DNA of 64,000 nucleotides from Mesorhizobium sp. LHD-90 (GCF_030929505.1 NZ_JAVFVV010000009.1:62001-126000), one strand, 5' to 3'. Shown: positions 42,601 through 50,948, counted from the stretch's first letter. Notes: a model not told the origin generated them from the sequence alone. Made by a program: numbers and translations.

Positions 42601-43709
42601 CCAATTTCAATCCGGGCGGCGTGTCCCTGACCGCCAGCCAGGCTTCGCTCGCCGACCACTTTGCCCGGGCGTGGGAAAATGCCGATACGGGCTTCGCCAC
42701 GCATTTCGCCAACCTGTCTCAGATCGTCGATTCTGGAAGCTACGCGGCGGCGTTGGACGAATATTCGAGCAAGGACATCCACGCGCAGTCGCTTGCATTG
42801 GTCAACTCGGCGGGGGCGATCCTGGGTTCCTCGATGAGCTGCCCCGTTTTCGCCGACCGGAACGTGCTGCTCAAGGAAGACGACTGCCTCTGGCTGGAGG
42901 TCACGGGGCGCTGGAGCGAACAGGATGCGACCGGCGACATACAGGGCTACGACGTATCGAGCACGACCTACCGCATCGGCGCCCAGCATGCGATCGCTCC
43001 CGACTTGTATCTCGGCGGCTCTTTTGCCTACGGGCACAGCTCGGCGGCGATGGACGGCGGCTCCTCCGGCGACGGCGATACCTTCGACGGATCCATCTCG
43101 CTGAAGCACACGCCGGGCCCGTGGCTCTTCGCCGCTTCGGTTGCGCTGGCCCATGGCGCGTTCGACGTGAACCGCCAGGTCAACCTGCCGGGCTTCACTT
43201 ACCCGCTGGAGAGCGATCCGAGCATCTTCCTCGGGGGGGCACGGCTGCGCGTCGGCTACCAATTCACATTCGGCGACTGGTATGCCCGTCCCTATGGCGA
43301 TCTCGACGTGGTGTACACCGATCTGTCGTCGGTCGAAGAGTCGGGATCCCCGCTCTATGCACTGGATCTGGACGGCAGCAGCAAGACCAATGTCAGGCTC
43401 TCACTGATGACGGAGTTCGGAGGCCGCATCGATCTCGACGCACAGACGACGCTCAGGCCCTACGCCGCCATTGGCGTCAGCTACCTGCCGGACAACACAC
43501 GCACGGTCGACGGGCGCTTCGCCAGCGCAACCTCCGACAATGGAACCTTCACCGACCAACTGGAGACGCCGGAGCTTCTGGGGCGCATCGACCTTGGCCT
43601 GCAGCTCTACAGCGGCAGCGGCTTCGACGTGAAGGCAGGATATACGGCCGACATCGGAGAATCCTTCCTGAGCCAAACCGCCAGCGCACGGCTTGCCTAC
43701 CGCTTCTGA
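36699..43709 (+). CDS. Giant glycine-rich autotransporter with C-terminal beta-barrel
   Basis: About 2,336 residues. A signal peptide (RRSLIVGLLAAAAWLAAPGQ, cleavage near ALAQ/EN) is followed by a passenger of about 1,950 residues built from repeats of 60-110 residues, each carrying a form of AQSIGGGGGxGG (at least 15 copies) next to a short VTTxGxxxxGI strand. This suggests a long beta-helix. The last 280 residues are an autotransporter barrel (WLEVTGRWSEQDATG, GYDVSSTTYRIGAQHAI) ending ARLAYRF with terminal Phe. It would be surface-exposed or secreted, as adhesin or biofilm factor. GTG at 36699 is the only sensible start before the signal peptide. Confidence 0.92.
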   Translation: MAEPVSIRNVCIGSERRSLIVGLLAAAAWLAAPGQALAQENYCSVQNSVYSCSIPAGPYTSPVSVVEDIDSILQQQGMSVTNLGGINITSSSEPAGAWGLAALSATATGLYLGGASNGDTYGLSISNQGAIGLTPGTATVVDSYVFGIYVLQSAAESGSSENGVTLTNSAAIDMNLSGVQAWGGAAIWATDQGGASTGASTGASVTNSGAITATLSGQQGFAGIQAVSFGGEGGPSEQGGSAGAASIVNSAAVDVTWTWQDVGSTNNGVSGIEATSVGGNGGSNDDGGGGTGGSGGSASVTLVEGGDVTVNVSGTPPSSSAPSAGVLAAVIGGNGGAGAGDEYYSGGFGAGLTGTAQISVTDASVGTTGDMLPGLSAIMLAGEGGDGGCQEGSGCSVTGSHGGENGGYGGQVVAGTSSLITVTASSLPVLVSTTGGQSAAIQALMLGGTGGDGGDDNTVDGGTSGVGGGGGAVLGQVGVTLSGTGQNLVTASTAGDNSPGIYAASIGGDGGTGGGGQVEFFKGTASDGGSGGTGGAVNVTLTSASIATQGTSSPGIVALSDGGTGAEGGSVVGGRDGQGGGGGAGGDTGNVTVTLDSASGISTQGTEATGILAQTISGGGGNGGSVTSRGTTAGGGGGAGGTAGSVTVENDGAITTAGDTARGILVQSLAGSGGSGGTAWSPIHSSGGTGASAGVVGAVSVTNDGSIATSGSNAQGILLQSIGGSGGAGGQASGLFDSVGGNADTNPLAADGNSVTFTSDGGSIVTTGISATGVLGQSIGGGGGDGGGASGIVASVGGSGGAGGDGGTVTATLGAGTQIVTQGDSSAAVIMQSIGGGGGNAGNASSDGLFTSVAIGGSGGSGGVGGDATISADGTTIVTSGSTSAGLLVQSIGGGGGVGGQALATSVGPGVAYAVSVGGSGGDGGRAYTAAATVSGGSLIATGQGSCTSSSYCNTLPVNSYGVVVQSVGGGGGFGGSATAEAVAIAIPVSEDVEVGVAAGSAVGGTGGGGGVGGTAQFALSDGSAIVTSGQGSTAVLAQSVGGGGGVGGNASALATVIGYGDEDEGTTSLAVTATFTTGGAGGVAGNGGEVLVALGGTITADGTPSQDPAGSAATTIVTYGDYSNGVTAQSIGGGGGDAGYGSGNTQSFGTGTTTSIGVVQGSAGGSGGDGDQVEAYLFAGNGITTYGSGSVGMLAQSVGGGGGTSQGGSVSVAQSFKAGGQDYKPGLNIEMGTTGAGGGAGGDVSVTVAAAIATHGGDATGVLAQSIGGGGGLSGSAGAEASADNPIVPGLAAREGASEVANFLQNYFEGGDPSLPTVDATFSLTIGGSGGAGGIGGTVAVDLSALITTAGDWANGIVAQSIGGGGGKGGTAAASGTGGIPEITINADVALGGSGGAGGDGGDVTVHLDEGDTAIGTAGYAAAAVVAQSIGGGGGMGADGSDSAAGLISVGGSDGGSGGGGGDGQLVTLNYGNASGTHVITTGDAADGIILQSVGGGGGIAGAGSSLFIPSFLMSDKTLSLTAGGSSAVGGDGGDVTLEENYFSVDNTLDISTGGDFAFGIVAQSIGGGGGLVTVQPSAETVTTELGGTAGSGDGGTVQVFATNVTIATEGIAAHGIVAQSIGGGGGLVRVADASNDSPALTTSSDGVNLGLNQGSGSGGELVYVYAGGGGSIAVSGAGAVGILAQSIGGGGGLVIDDDSMFAGSSQVVLGDCIGTCGSGGAVTAWVDAGSTVSATGENGIGVFAQSQGYGTNGQIIVTVDGTVTGGSGTGAAGIWFDGGSSNQLKVSGTVTTVDGTDGTAVTATSGTTSGTVTITNTGTITGSIHGSTDSDAVSAASPSSVLTMDNHGTYHAGAVMQGTLFNSGVVNVGMPGEARVTSIAGDFTQTDDGQLGVTIDSLNGAVSHLKVDGSASIDGVVAPTAITLLPGSVSVVTAGNLDSTVEGLDSLVFHWDTAQSGNTLTLTPRSNFNPGGVSLTASQASLADHFARAWENADTGFATHFANLSQIVDSGSYAAALDEYSSKDIHAQSLALVNSAGAILGSSMSCPVFADRNVLLKEDDCLWLEVTGRWSEQDATGDIQGYDVSSTTYRIGAQHAIAPDLYLGGSFAYGHSSAAMDGGSSGDGDTFDGSISLKHTPGPWLFAASVALAHGAFDVNRQVNLPGFTYPLESDPSIFLGGARLRVGYQFTFGDWYARPYGDLDVVYTDLSSVEESGSPLYALDLDGSSKTNVRLSLMTEFGGRIDLDAQTTLRPYAAIGVSYLPDNTRTVDGRFASATSDNGTFTDQLETPELLGRIDLGLQLYSGSGFDVKAGYTADIGESFLSQTASARLAYRF

Positions 43710-43877
43710 TGCACCGATTTCGCGCATCCGGTCCGGCCCTGCCTTATGATGATCCTGGACGATCGAACGGCCGCGACGTTCTGACGCAGGAATTTGCAAT
43801 CAAAAATCGCGCATGATGACGATCGACGTTCCGGGCGGGGAGGGAATCAGCGCTCCGAATGTCGGAGGAACAAGGGT

Positions 43878-44705
43878 ATGGCGATCGCGCTAGTACTCGT
43901 TCTTGTCGTCGTGGGCTCCGTGCTCTTTCACGCGCTGAGCCCATGGTGGTGGACGCCTATCGCGTCCAATTGGGATTATATCGACCACACCCTCGTCATC
44001 ACCTTCTGGATAACGGGCGTCGTCTTCGCCGCCGTCGTCCTGTTCATGGCCTATTGCGTTTGGCGCTTCCGCCACAAGGAGGGCTCCAAGGCGCATTACG
44101 AGCCGGAGAGCAAGCGGCTGGAGACCTGGCTGACGGTCGTCACCGGGATAGGCGTGGCGGCGATGCTCGCCCCAGGTCTTTATGTCTGGAGCCAGTTCAT
44201 CACCGTTCCGGACGACGCGACCGACGTCGAGGTGATCGCCCAGCAGTGGCAGTGGAGCTACCGCCTGCCCGGCGCCGACGGCAAGCTCGGCACCTCCGAC
44301 AGCCGGCTGATCAGCGCGGAAAACCCGCTGGGGGTCAATCCCGAGGATCCGAATGGCCAGGATGACGTCGTCGTCGAGGCCGCCGACCTGCATCTGCCCA
44401 TCGGCAAGCCGGTCAAGATGCTGCTGCGCTCGATCGACGTGCTGCACGACTTCTATGTGCCCGAGTTTCGCGCCAAGATGGACATGATCCCGGGCTCCGT
44501 CACCTATTTCTGGTTCACGCCGACCCGCACCGGCAGCTTCGAGGTGCTGTGCGCCGAACTCTGCGGCACGGGTCACGGTTTCATGCGCGGCGTGGTCGCC
44601 GTCGACACGGAGCAGGACTACCAGGCCTGGCTGCAGGAACAGTCGACCTTTGCCCAGCTCACCGCTCCCGAGAAGGTGGGCGCGGCGGAGATGGTGCAGC
44701 CATGA
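43878..44705 (+). CDS. coxB: Cytochrome c oxidase subunit II
   Basis: 275 residues. Three hydrophobic segments at the N-terminus (about 1-20, 38-60 and 80-100) precede a periplasmic cupredoxin domain with the CuA site: VLHDFYVPEFRAKMDMIPG and CAELCGTGHGFM (Cys, Glu, Cys, His, Met). It takes electrons from cytochrome c. Start ATG at 43878 has GGAGG upstream. First gene of a five-gene aa3-type oxidase operon. Confidence 0.95.
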   Translation: MAIALVLVLVVVGSVLFHALSPWWWTPIASNWDYIDHTLVITFWITGVVFAAVVLFMAYCVWRFRHKEGSKAHYEPESKRLETWLTVVTGIGVAAMLAPGLYVWSQFITVPDDATDVEVIAQQWQWSYRLPGADGKLGTSDSRLISAENPLGVNPEDPNGQDDVVVEAADLHLPIGKPVKMLLRSIDVLHDFYVPEFRAKMDMIPGSVTYFWFTPTRTGSFEVLCAELCGTGHGFMRGVVAVDTEQDYQAWLQEQSTFAQLTAPEKVGAAEMVQP

Positions 44706-44788
44706 GCAGGGAGGCGGCATAACGGAATTCTACATGTGACGCGGCCCGGGCCGCCTCGGGCCGCGCCGGAGGATGAGGAGGTGACGTG

Positions 44789-46558
44789 ATGGTCGATATC
44801 ACGCCCCGCGCAGCCGACGCGATCGCGCCCGCGGAAGTCCCCGATGTCGAGCTCTATCACCCCCATAGCTGGTGGACGACCTACGTCTTCTCGCAGGACG
44901 CCAAGGTCATCGCCATCCAGTATGCCGGCACGGCGATGGCGATCGGCATGGTGGCGCTGGTGCTGTCCTGGCTGATGCGCCTGCAGCTCGGCTTCCCCGG
45001 CACCTTCGACTTCATCACGCCCGAGGCCTATTACCAGTTCGTCACCATGCACGGCATGATCATGGTGATCTACCTGCTCACCGCGCTCTTCCTCGGCGGC
45101 TTCGGCAACTACCTGATCCCGCTCATGGTCGGCGCCCGGGACATGGTGTTCCCCTATGTCAACATGCTCTCCTACTGGATCTACCTGCTCGCGGTGCTGG
45201 TGCTGGTGGCGAGCTTCTTCGCGCCCGGAGGCCCGACCGGCGCCGGTTGGACGCTCTATCCGCCGCAGGCGATCCTTTCCGGCACTCCGGGCGGCCAGCA
45301 GGCCGGCATCCTGCTGATGCTGGCTTCGCTGATCCTGTTCATCATCGGCTTCACCATGGGCGGCCTGAACTATGTGGTGACGGTGCTGCAGGGGCGTACC
45401 CGCGGCATGACGCTGATGCGCATGCCGCTGACCGTCTGGGGCATCTTCACCGCCACCGTCATGGCGCTGCTCGCCTTTCCGGCGCTGTTTGTCGCCTGCG
45501 TCATGATGCTGTTCGACCGCCTGCTCGGCACCAGCTTCTTCATGCCGGCGCTGGTCGAGATGGGCGAGCAACTCTCCTACGGCGGCGGCAGTCCGATCCT
45601 GTTCCAGCACCTGTTCTGGTTCTTCGGTCACCCCGAGGTCTATATCGTCGCCCTGCCGGCCTTCGGCATCGTGTCGGACCTGATCAGCACGCATGCGCGC
45701 AAGAACATCTTCGGCTACCGCATGATGGTGTGGGCGATCGTCGGCATCGGTGCGCTGTCCTTCATCGTCTGGGCGCACCACATGTATGTCTCGGGCATGC
45801 ATCCGTGGTTCGGCTTCTTCTTTGCCACAACGACGCTGATCATCGCCATCCCGACGGCGATCAAGGTCTACAATTGGGTGCTGACGCTGTGGCGCGGCGA
45901 CATCCACCTGACCATCCCGATGCTGTTCGCGCTCGCCTTCATCGTCACCTTCGTCAATGGCGGGCTGACCGGCCTGTTCCTCGGCAACGTCGTGGTTGAC
46001 GTGCCGCTGTCGGATACCATGTTCGTGGTGGCGCATTTCCACATGGTGATGGGCGTCGCGCCGATCATGGTGGTGTTCGGCGCGATCTACCACTGGTATC
46101 CGAAGATCACCGGCCGCATGTTCAGCGAGTGGATGGGCCAGTTCCACTTCTGGGTCACCTTCGTCGGCGCCTATGCGATATTCTTCCCGATGCACTATGT
46201 CGGCCTGGTGGGCGTGCCGCGGCGTTATCCCGAGCTCGGCGAAACCGCCTTCATCCCCGACTCGGTCCACACGCTGAACGCCTTCATCACCGTCGCCGCC
46301 CTCATCGTCGGCTTCGCCCAACTGGTGTTCCTTTTCAATATGTTATGGAGCCTGCGCTACGGTCGCGACGCCGGCGGCAATCCGTGGCGCGCCACCAGCC
46401 TGGAATGGCAGACGCCGACCACGCCGCCGCCGCACGGCAACTGGGGCAAGCAGGTACCGCTGGTCTATCGCTGGGCCTATGACTACAGCGTGCCCGGCGC
46501 GCCGCAGGATTTCATCGCGCAGAACGACCCGTGGCCCGGGAAGGCGGCGCCGGCATGA
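44789..46558 (+). CDS. coxA: Cytochrome c oxidase subunit I (A1-type)
   Basis: 589 residues, 12 or more membrane helices. Features of a proton-pumping A1-type enzyme are seen: GGFGNYLIPLMVGARDMVFP (D-channel Asn and Asp), FWFFGHPEVYIVALPAFG (Glu and the His-Tyr pair at CuB), VWAHHMYVSGM, IAIPTAIKVYNW (K-channel Lys) and MFVVAHFHMVMG (haem ligands). AGGAGG precedes the ATG. Its stop overlaps the next start (ATGA, 46555-46558). Confidence 0.96.
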   Translation: MVDITPRAADAIAPAEVPDVELYHPHSWWTTYVFSQDAKVIAIQYAGTAMAIGMVALVLSWLMRLQLGFPGTFDFITPEAYYQFVTMHGMIMVIYLLTALFLGGFGNYLIPLMVGARDMVFPYVNMLSYWIYLLAVLVLVASFFAPGGPTGAGWTLYPPQAILSGTPGGQQAGILLMLASLILFIIGFTMGGLNYVVTVLQGRTRGMTLMRMPLTVWGIFTATVMALLAFPALFVACVMMLFDRLLGTSFFMPALVEMGEQLSYGGGSPILFQHLFWFFGHPEVYIVALPAFGIVSDLISTHARKNIFGYRMMVWAIVGIGALSFIVWAHHMYVSGMHPWFGFFFATTTLIIAIPTAIKVYNWVLTLWRGDIHLTIPMLFALAFIVTFVNGGLTGLFLGNVVVDVPLSDTMFVVAHFHMVMGVAPIMVVFGAIYHWYPKITGRMFSEWMGQFHFWVTFVGAYAIFFPMHYVGLVGVPRRYPELGETAFIPDSVHTLNAFITVAALIVGFAQLVFLFNMLWSLRYGRDAGGNPWRATSLEWQTPTTPPPHGNWGKQVPLVYRWAYDYSVPGAPQDFIAQNDPWPGKAAPA

Positions 46559-47259
46559 GCGTCGTCATCGTCTTCATCCTGGTGATTGCCGGCATCTCCT
46601 TCTGGTGGCTGGCGCAGCAGCGGTTGATGTCGAAGCCGTGGCTCGAGCCGGGCGCGGCCGGCGTGCTGCCGGGTCTCGAATCCACCGGCATCCCGACCGC
46701 CAAGCTCGGGCTCGGCGTGTTTCTTGCCGTCGTCGGTTGTCTCTTCGCACTGTTCGCGAGCGCCTATTTCATGCGCATGGAGCTGTCCGACTGGCGCGCG
46801 CCGCCCATACCCGGCGTATTATGGCTCAACACCGCGATCCTGATCCTGAGCAGCGTCGCCCTGCATGTCGCCGTCGTCGCGGCACGTCGCGGCCAGCGGG
46901 AGATGCTACGCTTGGCGCTCGTCACGGGCGGGCTCACGGCGCTCGCCTTTCTCGCCGGACAGTTGACGGCCTGGCGGACGCTCGCCGACGGAGGGTATTT
47001 TCTGGCAGGCAACCCGGCAACCAGCTTCTTCTATCTGCTCACCGGAATGCACGCGCTGCATATCGTCGGCGGCCTGGTGGCGCTCGGCTGGACGACCGCC
47101 GGCGCCTGGCGCGAAGGCGCATCCGCCCGGCTTGGCCAACGCGTCGAGCTCTGCGCCATGTATTGGCATTTCCTGCTGCTGGTCTGGCTGGCGCTGCTCG
47201 TGCTGCTCGCCGGATGGGCCAACGATTTCATCGACCTCTGCCGCCAGTTGCTGACCTGA
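46555..47259 (+). CDS. Cytochrome c oxidase subunit III-like protein, first copy
   Basis: 234 residues with about six membrane helices. ALFASAYFMRMELSDWR, LLTGMHALHIVGGLVALGW and AMYWHFLLLVWLALLVLLAG are the usual subunit III landmarks. The N-terminus has an extra hydrophobic helix (VVIVFILVIAGISFWWLAQQ). Compared with the next gene it is a more divergent relative, so the two proteins together may fill the subunit III role. Coupled to coxA by a four-base overlap. Confidence 0.85.
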   Translation: MSVVIVFILVIAGISFWWLAQQRLMSKPWLEPGAAGVLPGLESTGIPTAKLGLGVFLAVVGCLFALFASAYFMRMELSDWRAPPIPGVLWLNTAILILSSVALHVAVVAARRGQREMLRLALVTGGLTALAFLAGQLTAWRTLADGGYFLAGNPATSFFYLLTGMHALHIVGGLVALGWTTAGAWREGASARLGQRVELCAMYWHFLLLVWLALLVLLAGWANDFIDLCRQLLT

Positions 47260-47271
47260 AGGAGGAAGCGG

Positions 47272-47988
47272 ATGGCCGAGACGACCGTGACCCACACAGG
47301 CATCCCAAGGCCTGAAGGCCTGCGCGGCGTCGCCGCGGATTGGTCCTCCGACCAGCGGGCGTTCAAGAACGTCTCCTGGGGGAAGGCCATGATGTGGATC
47401 TTCCTGTTGTCCGACACCTTCATATTCGGCTGCTTCCTGCTCTCCTACATGACCGCCCGCATGTCCACGAAAGTGCCGTGGCCCAATCCGAGCGAGGTGT
47501 TTGCGCTGCATATCGGCGGCCAGAATATCCCGTTGATCCTGATCGCCATCATGACCTTCGTGCTGATCTCCTCCAGTGGCACCATGGCGATGGCGGTCAA
47601 TTTCGGCTACCGCCGCGACCGCCGCAAGACGGCGATCCTGATGTTGCTGACCGCAGTCCTCGGCGCGACCTTCGTCGGCATGCAGGCTTTCGAATGGACG
47701 AAGCTGATTTCGGAGGGCGTGCGGCCCTGGGGCAATCCGTGGGGCGCAGCGCAGTTCGGCTCCTCCTTCTTCATGATCACCGGCTTCCACGGCACACATG
47801 TCACCTTTGGCGTGATCTTCCTGCTCATCATCGCGCGAAAGGTCTGGCGCGGCGACTACGACACCGGAAGGCGCGGCTTCTTCACGAGCCGGAAGGGCAA
47901 CTACGAAAGCGTCGAGATCATGGGTCTGTACTGGCACTTCGTCGACCTGGTCTGGGTGTTCATTTTCGCGTTCTTTTATCTGTGGTGA
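47272..47988 (+). CDS. coxC: Cytochrome c oxidase subunit III, second copy
   Basis: 238 residues, with MWIFLLSDTFIFGCFLLSYM, MQAFEWTKLISEG, TGFHGTHVTFGVIFLLI and LYWHFVDLVWVFIFAFFYLW, the standard subunit III helices and the conserved His residues. A ribosome site (AAGGAGGAAG) precedes the ATG. It lies 12 bases after the first subunit III gene. Confidence 0.9.
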   Translation: MAETTVTHTGIPRPEGLRGVAADWSSDQRAFKNVSWGKAMMWIFLLSDTFIFGCFLLSYMTARMSTKVPWPNPSEVFALHIGGQNIPLILIAIMTFVLISSSGTMAMAVNFGYRRDRRKTAILMLLTAVLGATFVGMQAFEWTKLISEGVRPWGNPWGAAQFGSSFFMITGFHGTHVTFGVIFLLIIARKVWRGDYDTGRRGFFTSRKGNYESVEIMGLYWHFVDLVWVFIFAFFYLW

Positions 47989-47997
47989 GGAAGGGAC

Positions 47998-48387
47998 ATG
48001 TCTGAAGCGACCGCCAACGGGATCACCGCCCTGCATGGGCATGATGCGCCCGCGACCGCCGCGCCTCATGCGGACACCCACCAGGAGCACCCGATCAAGC
48101 TCTATATGGTCGTCTGGGTCTGGCTCTTCATCCTGAGCGCCGGCTCCTACATGGTCGACTACTTCCATGTGCAGGGATACCTGCGCTGGACCCTGATCCT
48201 GATCTTTATGGTGTTGAAGGCCGGCCTGATCGTTGCCGTTTTCATGCACATGGCCTGGGAGCGGCTGGCCATGGTCTATGCGATTCTTGTCCCACCGGTC
48301 GCGGTGCTGGTGTTCGTCTGGATCATGGCCATCGAATCCGAATACACGCTTCTGACAAGGCTGACTTTCTTCGGCGCCAACCCCTGA
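47998..48387 (+). CDS. Cytochrome c oxidase subunit IV family protein
   Basis: 129 residues: a His-rich soluble N-terminus, then three membrane helices (IKLYMVVWVWLFILSAGSYM, YLRWTLILIFMVLKAGLIVA, AMVYAILVPPVAVLVFVWIM). LKAGLIVAVFMHMAWE is typical of the bacterial COX IV family. Last gene of the oxidase operon, nine bases after subunit III. Confidence 0.88.
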   Translation: MSEATANGITALHGHDAPATAAPHADTHQEHPIKLYMVVWVWLFILSAGSYMVDYFHVQGYLRWTLILIFMVLKAGLIVAVFMHMAWERLAMVYAILVPPVAVLVFVWIMAIESEYTLLTRLTFFGANP

Positions 48388-48533
48388 CCGCCTGCCGGCC
48401 ACCAGTCTCGCCGTGACCGGACATTTCCGGCCGCGACATCCTTTCGTGATAATGCGTTGACTTCGAAATCGAGTGGAGCAGAATGAACGCTTCGCTTCCA
48501 TAGCGTCATGCAAGCCAGCAAAGGACGCCTGAG

Positions 48534-49007
48534 ATGACGATCGCAACCAGACTGAAAGACTACATCGAAAGCGCCGGGGTTTCTTATGACACCCTGCGGC
48601 ATCAGCGCACCTCTACCAGCCGGCAGTCGGCGATAGCGGCACATGTGCCGGGAAGCACATTGGCCAAGACCGTGGTTGTCCATCACGAACTCGGCTACGC
48701 GCTAGCGGTGGTGCCCAGCACGCACAGGGTCGAGTTGGGGAAACTGCAGGACATAATGGACAAGCGCCTCGGACTCGCCTCCGAGGACGAGGCCGGTTTG
48801 CTGTTCGAGGATTGCGAAATCGGCGCCATCCCGCCCATCGGAGCCGCCTATGGTGTCCCGGTGGTCCTCGATGAAAGCTTCGGCGATCTCGCCGATATCT
48901 ATTTCGAGGGCGGCGACCACAAGACGCTCGTGCACGTTACCGGTCGGGACTTCCGCAACCTGACCAAGGACGCCCGACTGGCCCGTTTCAGTCATCGGGC
49001 ACAGTAG
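48534..49007 (+). CDS. YbaK/ProX-type aminoacyl-tRNA deacylase family protein
   Basis: 157 residues of the YbaK fold: IATRLKDYIESAGVSYDTLR, LAKTVVVHHELGYALAVVPS (with the catalytic-type Lys) and the IGAIPPIGAAYGVPVVLDES loop. These proteins hydrolyse mischarged aminoacyl-tRNAs, though this particular subgroup is not characterised. It is on the same strand as the cox genes but 146 bases away, with its own promoter space, and converges with the DUF2189 gene. Confidence 0.8.
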   Translation: MTIATRLKDYIESAGVSYDTLRHQRTSTSRQSAIAAHVPGSTLAKTVVVHHELGYALAVVPSTHRVELGKLQDIMDKRLGLASEDEAGLLFEDCEIGAIPPIGAAYGVPVVLDESFGDLADIYFEGGDHKTLVHVTGRDFRNLTKDARLARFSHRAQ

Positions 49008-49013
49008 CAGAAC

Positions 49014-49045
49014 CCGAACCGGCATCTTTCGATTTGCCGGTTCGG
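49014..49045. terminator. Bidirectional terminator between convergent genes
   Basis: CCGAACCGGCA (49014-49024) and TGCCGGTTCGG (49035-49045) form a perfect 11-base stem with a 10-base loop. It sits between the stops of the YbaK-like and DUF2189 genes. T-tracts are weak. Confidence 0.65.
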
Positions 49046-49061
49046 ATACGCAGTGCCGCCG

Positions 49062-49868
49062 TCAGGCAGACGGCTCCGGTTCGATCACTTTCCTGTAGAG
49101 GTGCCAAGTGGCGTGGCCGAAAACGGGAAGCACGACCGCCAGTCCGGCAAATAGCGGCAGCGAACCGATCATCAGGCCTATCGTGACCATGAGGCCCCAA
49201 ATCGCCATCGTGACCGGATTCGCCAGAACAGCTCGCACGGAGGCGTGGACGGCCTCATAGGCGCCGACGTCGCGATCGAGCAGCAACGGAAACGCTATGA
49301 CCGTCGTGCATAGCACCACCACGGCGAAGACGAAGCCGATGGCATGACCAACGATGATGAGTGTCCAGCCGCGTTCGGTGGAATAGATCTCCCTGACAAA
49401 GTCAGCGATGGACTCCGGCGGTATGCGGCCGAACAGGTTCTGGTAGAAGGCCTGCGCCGTCAGCAGCCACGCCAGGAAGATGACAAAGAGCATGCCTCCG
49501 ACCGCCGCTATCGCCGGCAGCGCCGGTGAATGCCGGATATCGAACGCGTGCCGCCATGACGCGTCCATGCCAAGCTCCCGCCTGCGACTGATCTCGTAGA
49601 GACCGATAGCCGCGAACGGGCCGATGAGTGCAAATCCCGACACCAGCGGAAACAGCAGCGGCAACGCGTTGTTGCCTGATGTCCACGCAGCGAGGAAAAC
49701 CCCGACGATAGGATAGATCAGGCAAAGGAAGACGAGGTGAGACGGTTTGACCATGAAATCGTCGATGCCACGCCGTAGGGCATCGACCAGGTCGTGAACG
49801 CCGATCTTCCGCACGCGGATATGTTCCTGCGCTTCGTTGGCGCCTGCAATCACGTGAAAGCTTGCCAT
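49062..49868 (-). CDS. DUF2189 family integral membrane protein, first copy
   Basis: 268 residues with six probable membrane helices. DUF2189 landmarks are VRKIGVHDLVDALRRGIDDF, IGPFAAIGLYEISRRREL and the end PVFGHATWHLYRKVIEPE. The function of the family is unknown. It lies 156 bases downstream of ctaB on the same strand. A paralogue (53794-54612) sits inside the cbb3 operon, so both are next to oxidase assembly genes. Confidence 0.85.
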   Translation of the reverse strand: MASFHVIAGANEAQEHIRVRKIGVHDLVDALRRGIDDFMVKPSHLVFLCLIYPIVGVFLAAWTSGNNALPLLFPLVSGFALIGPFAAIGLYEISRRRELGMDASWRHAFDIRHSPALPAIAAVGGMLFVIFLAWLLTAQAFYQNLFGRIPPESIADFVREIYSTERGWTLIIVGHAIGFVFAVVVLCTTVIAFPLLLDRDVGAYEAVHASVRAVLANPVTMAIWGLMVTIGLMIGSLPLFAGLAVVLPVFGHATWHLYRKVIEPEPSA

Positions 49869-50024
49869 TGACGACTCCTTCCAGACCAGGTCCAGTTGGC
49901 CGCGGCTCGCAATATCGCTCAGCGTGTCGGGCCACGCTTACGACCGCGACCTTTTGCCTCACCAACATACTCCCATTCGCAGGATTTGCCCACAACGGAC
50001 TGCCAATTCCAGCCACGCCACATG

Positions 50025-50948
50025 TTAGCTTCCCATGGCCGTCACCGCGCGCGTCACGACGATGTCGATGAGGAGCGTGGCAAAGATCGCGAACAGATAG
50101 AGGATCGAGTAGGCGAACAGCGCCCTGGCCGGGTTCTTGTCGTCGCTGCGGCTGGCAAGCAGCTTCCAGGCGTACCAGATGAACCCGACGCCGAGGCCTG
50201 CCGATACCACGCCATAGACCCCGGTCGCGAAGCCGGACGCCCACGGAAGCAGGCCGACGGGAGCGAGCACCAGCGAATAGACGAAGATCTGTCTGCGGGT
50301 CGAAAGCTCGCCGGCGACGTTCGGCATCATGGGAATGCCGGCCTTGCCGTAGTCGCCGACCTTGAACAGTGCGAGCGCCCAGAAATGCGGCGGCGTCCAC
50401 AAGAAGGTGATCAGGAAGAGGACGAGGCTCTCGACGCCGATCTGATTGGACGCGGCCGCCCAGCCGATGACCGGCGGCAGTGCGCCTGCAGCCCCGCCTA
50501 TGACGATGTTCTGCGGCGTCGAGCGCTTCAGCCACATCGTGTAGACAACCACGTAGAAGAAGATGGTGAAGGCGAGCAGCGCGGCTGCGAGCCAGTTCAC
50601 CAGAATACCGAGCGTCGCGACGGACAGAACGGAGAGCAGCAGTCCGAGAGCGACTGCCTCGTTCGCGATGACCCGGCCGGACGGGATCGGCCTGTGACAT
50701 GTGCGCGACATCACAGCGTCGATGTCCGCGTCGTACCACATGTTGAGGGCAGCGGCCGCTCCGGCTCCTGCCGAAATGGTCGCGAGGGCGACGATGGCGG
50801 TCGCCGGATCGGTCGCGCCTGGTGCCGCCATCAAGCCGACGAAAGCCGTGAAGACAGCCAAGGCCATGACCCGCGGTTTCAGGAGCGCGAAAAAATCGCC
50901 GAAGCGACGGCTCTCATTGACCTTGGGGCGACTTTCCTCGATGGACAT
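50025..50948 (-). CDS. ctaB: Protoheme IX farnesyltransferase (heme O synthase)
   Basis: 307 residues from ATG at 50948. The UbiA-type prenyltransferase motif [18 protein letters not shown] (N-x3-D-x3-D) and the second acidic loop [18 protein letters not shown] are clear, with about nine membrane helices. It makes heme O, the precursor of heme A for the aa3 oxidase encoded at 43.9-48.4 kb. Heme A synthase (ctaA), ctaG and surf1 are not in the window. An upstream in-frame ATG at 50996 is possible; neither start has a clear ribosome site. Confidence 0.95.
   Translation of the reverse strand: MSIEESRPKVNESRRFGDFFALLKPRVMALAVFTAFVGLMAAPGATDPATAIVALATISAGAGAAAALNMWYDADIDAVMSRTCHRPIPSGRVIANEAVALGLLLSVLSVATLGILVNWLAAALLAFTIFFYVVVYTMWLKRSTPQNIVIGGAAGALPPVIGWAAASNQIGVESLVLFLITFLWTPPHFWALALFKVGDYGKAGIPMMPNVAGELSTRRQIFVYSLVLAPVGLLPWASGFATGVYGVVSAGLGVGFIWYAWKLLASRSDDKNPARALFAYSILYLFAIFATLLIDIVVTRAVTAMGS

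Noticed and set aside
36615-43262. Open frame of 2,215 codons on the minus strand opposite the autotransporter
   Set aside because: It is a result of the biased, repeated GGC/GCC composition of the autotransporter. The plus strand product has a signal peptide, coherent repeats and a beta-barrel, while the antisense product is Arg/Ala/Asp-rich with no domain.
48460-48480. Possible attachment repeat matching the guaA 3' end (ATCGAGTGG)
   Set aside because: Only about nine bases match the guaA end near 27083. This is too short for an attachment site and no integrase gene is in the window.
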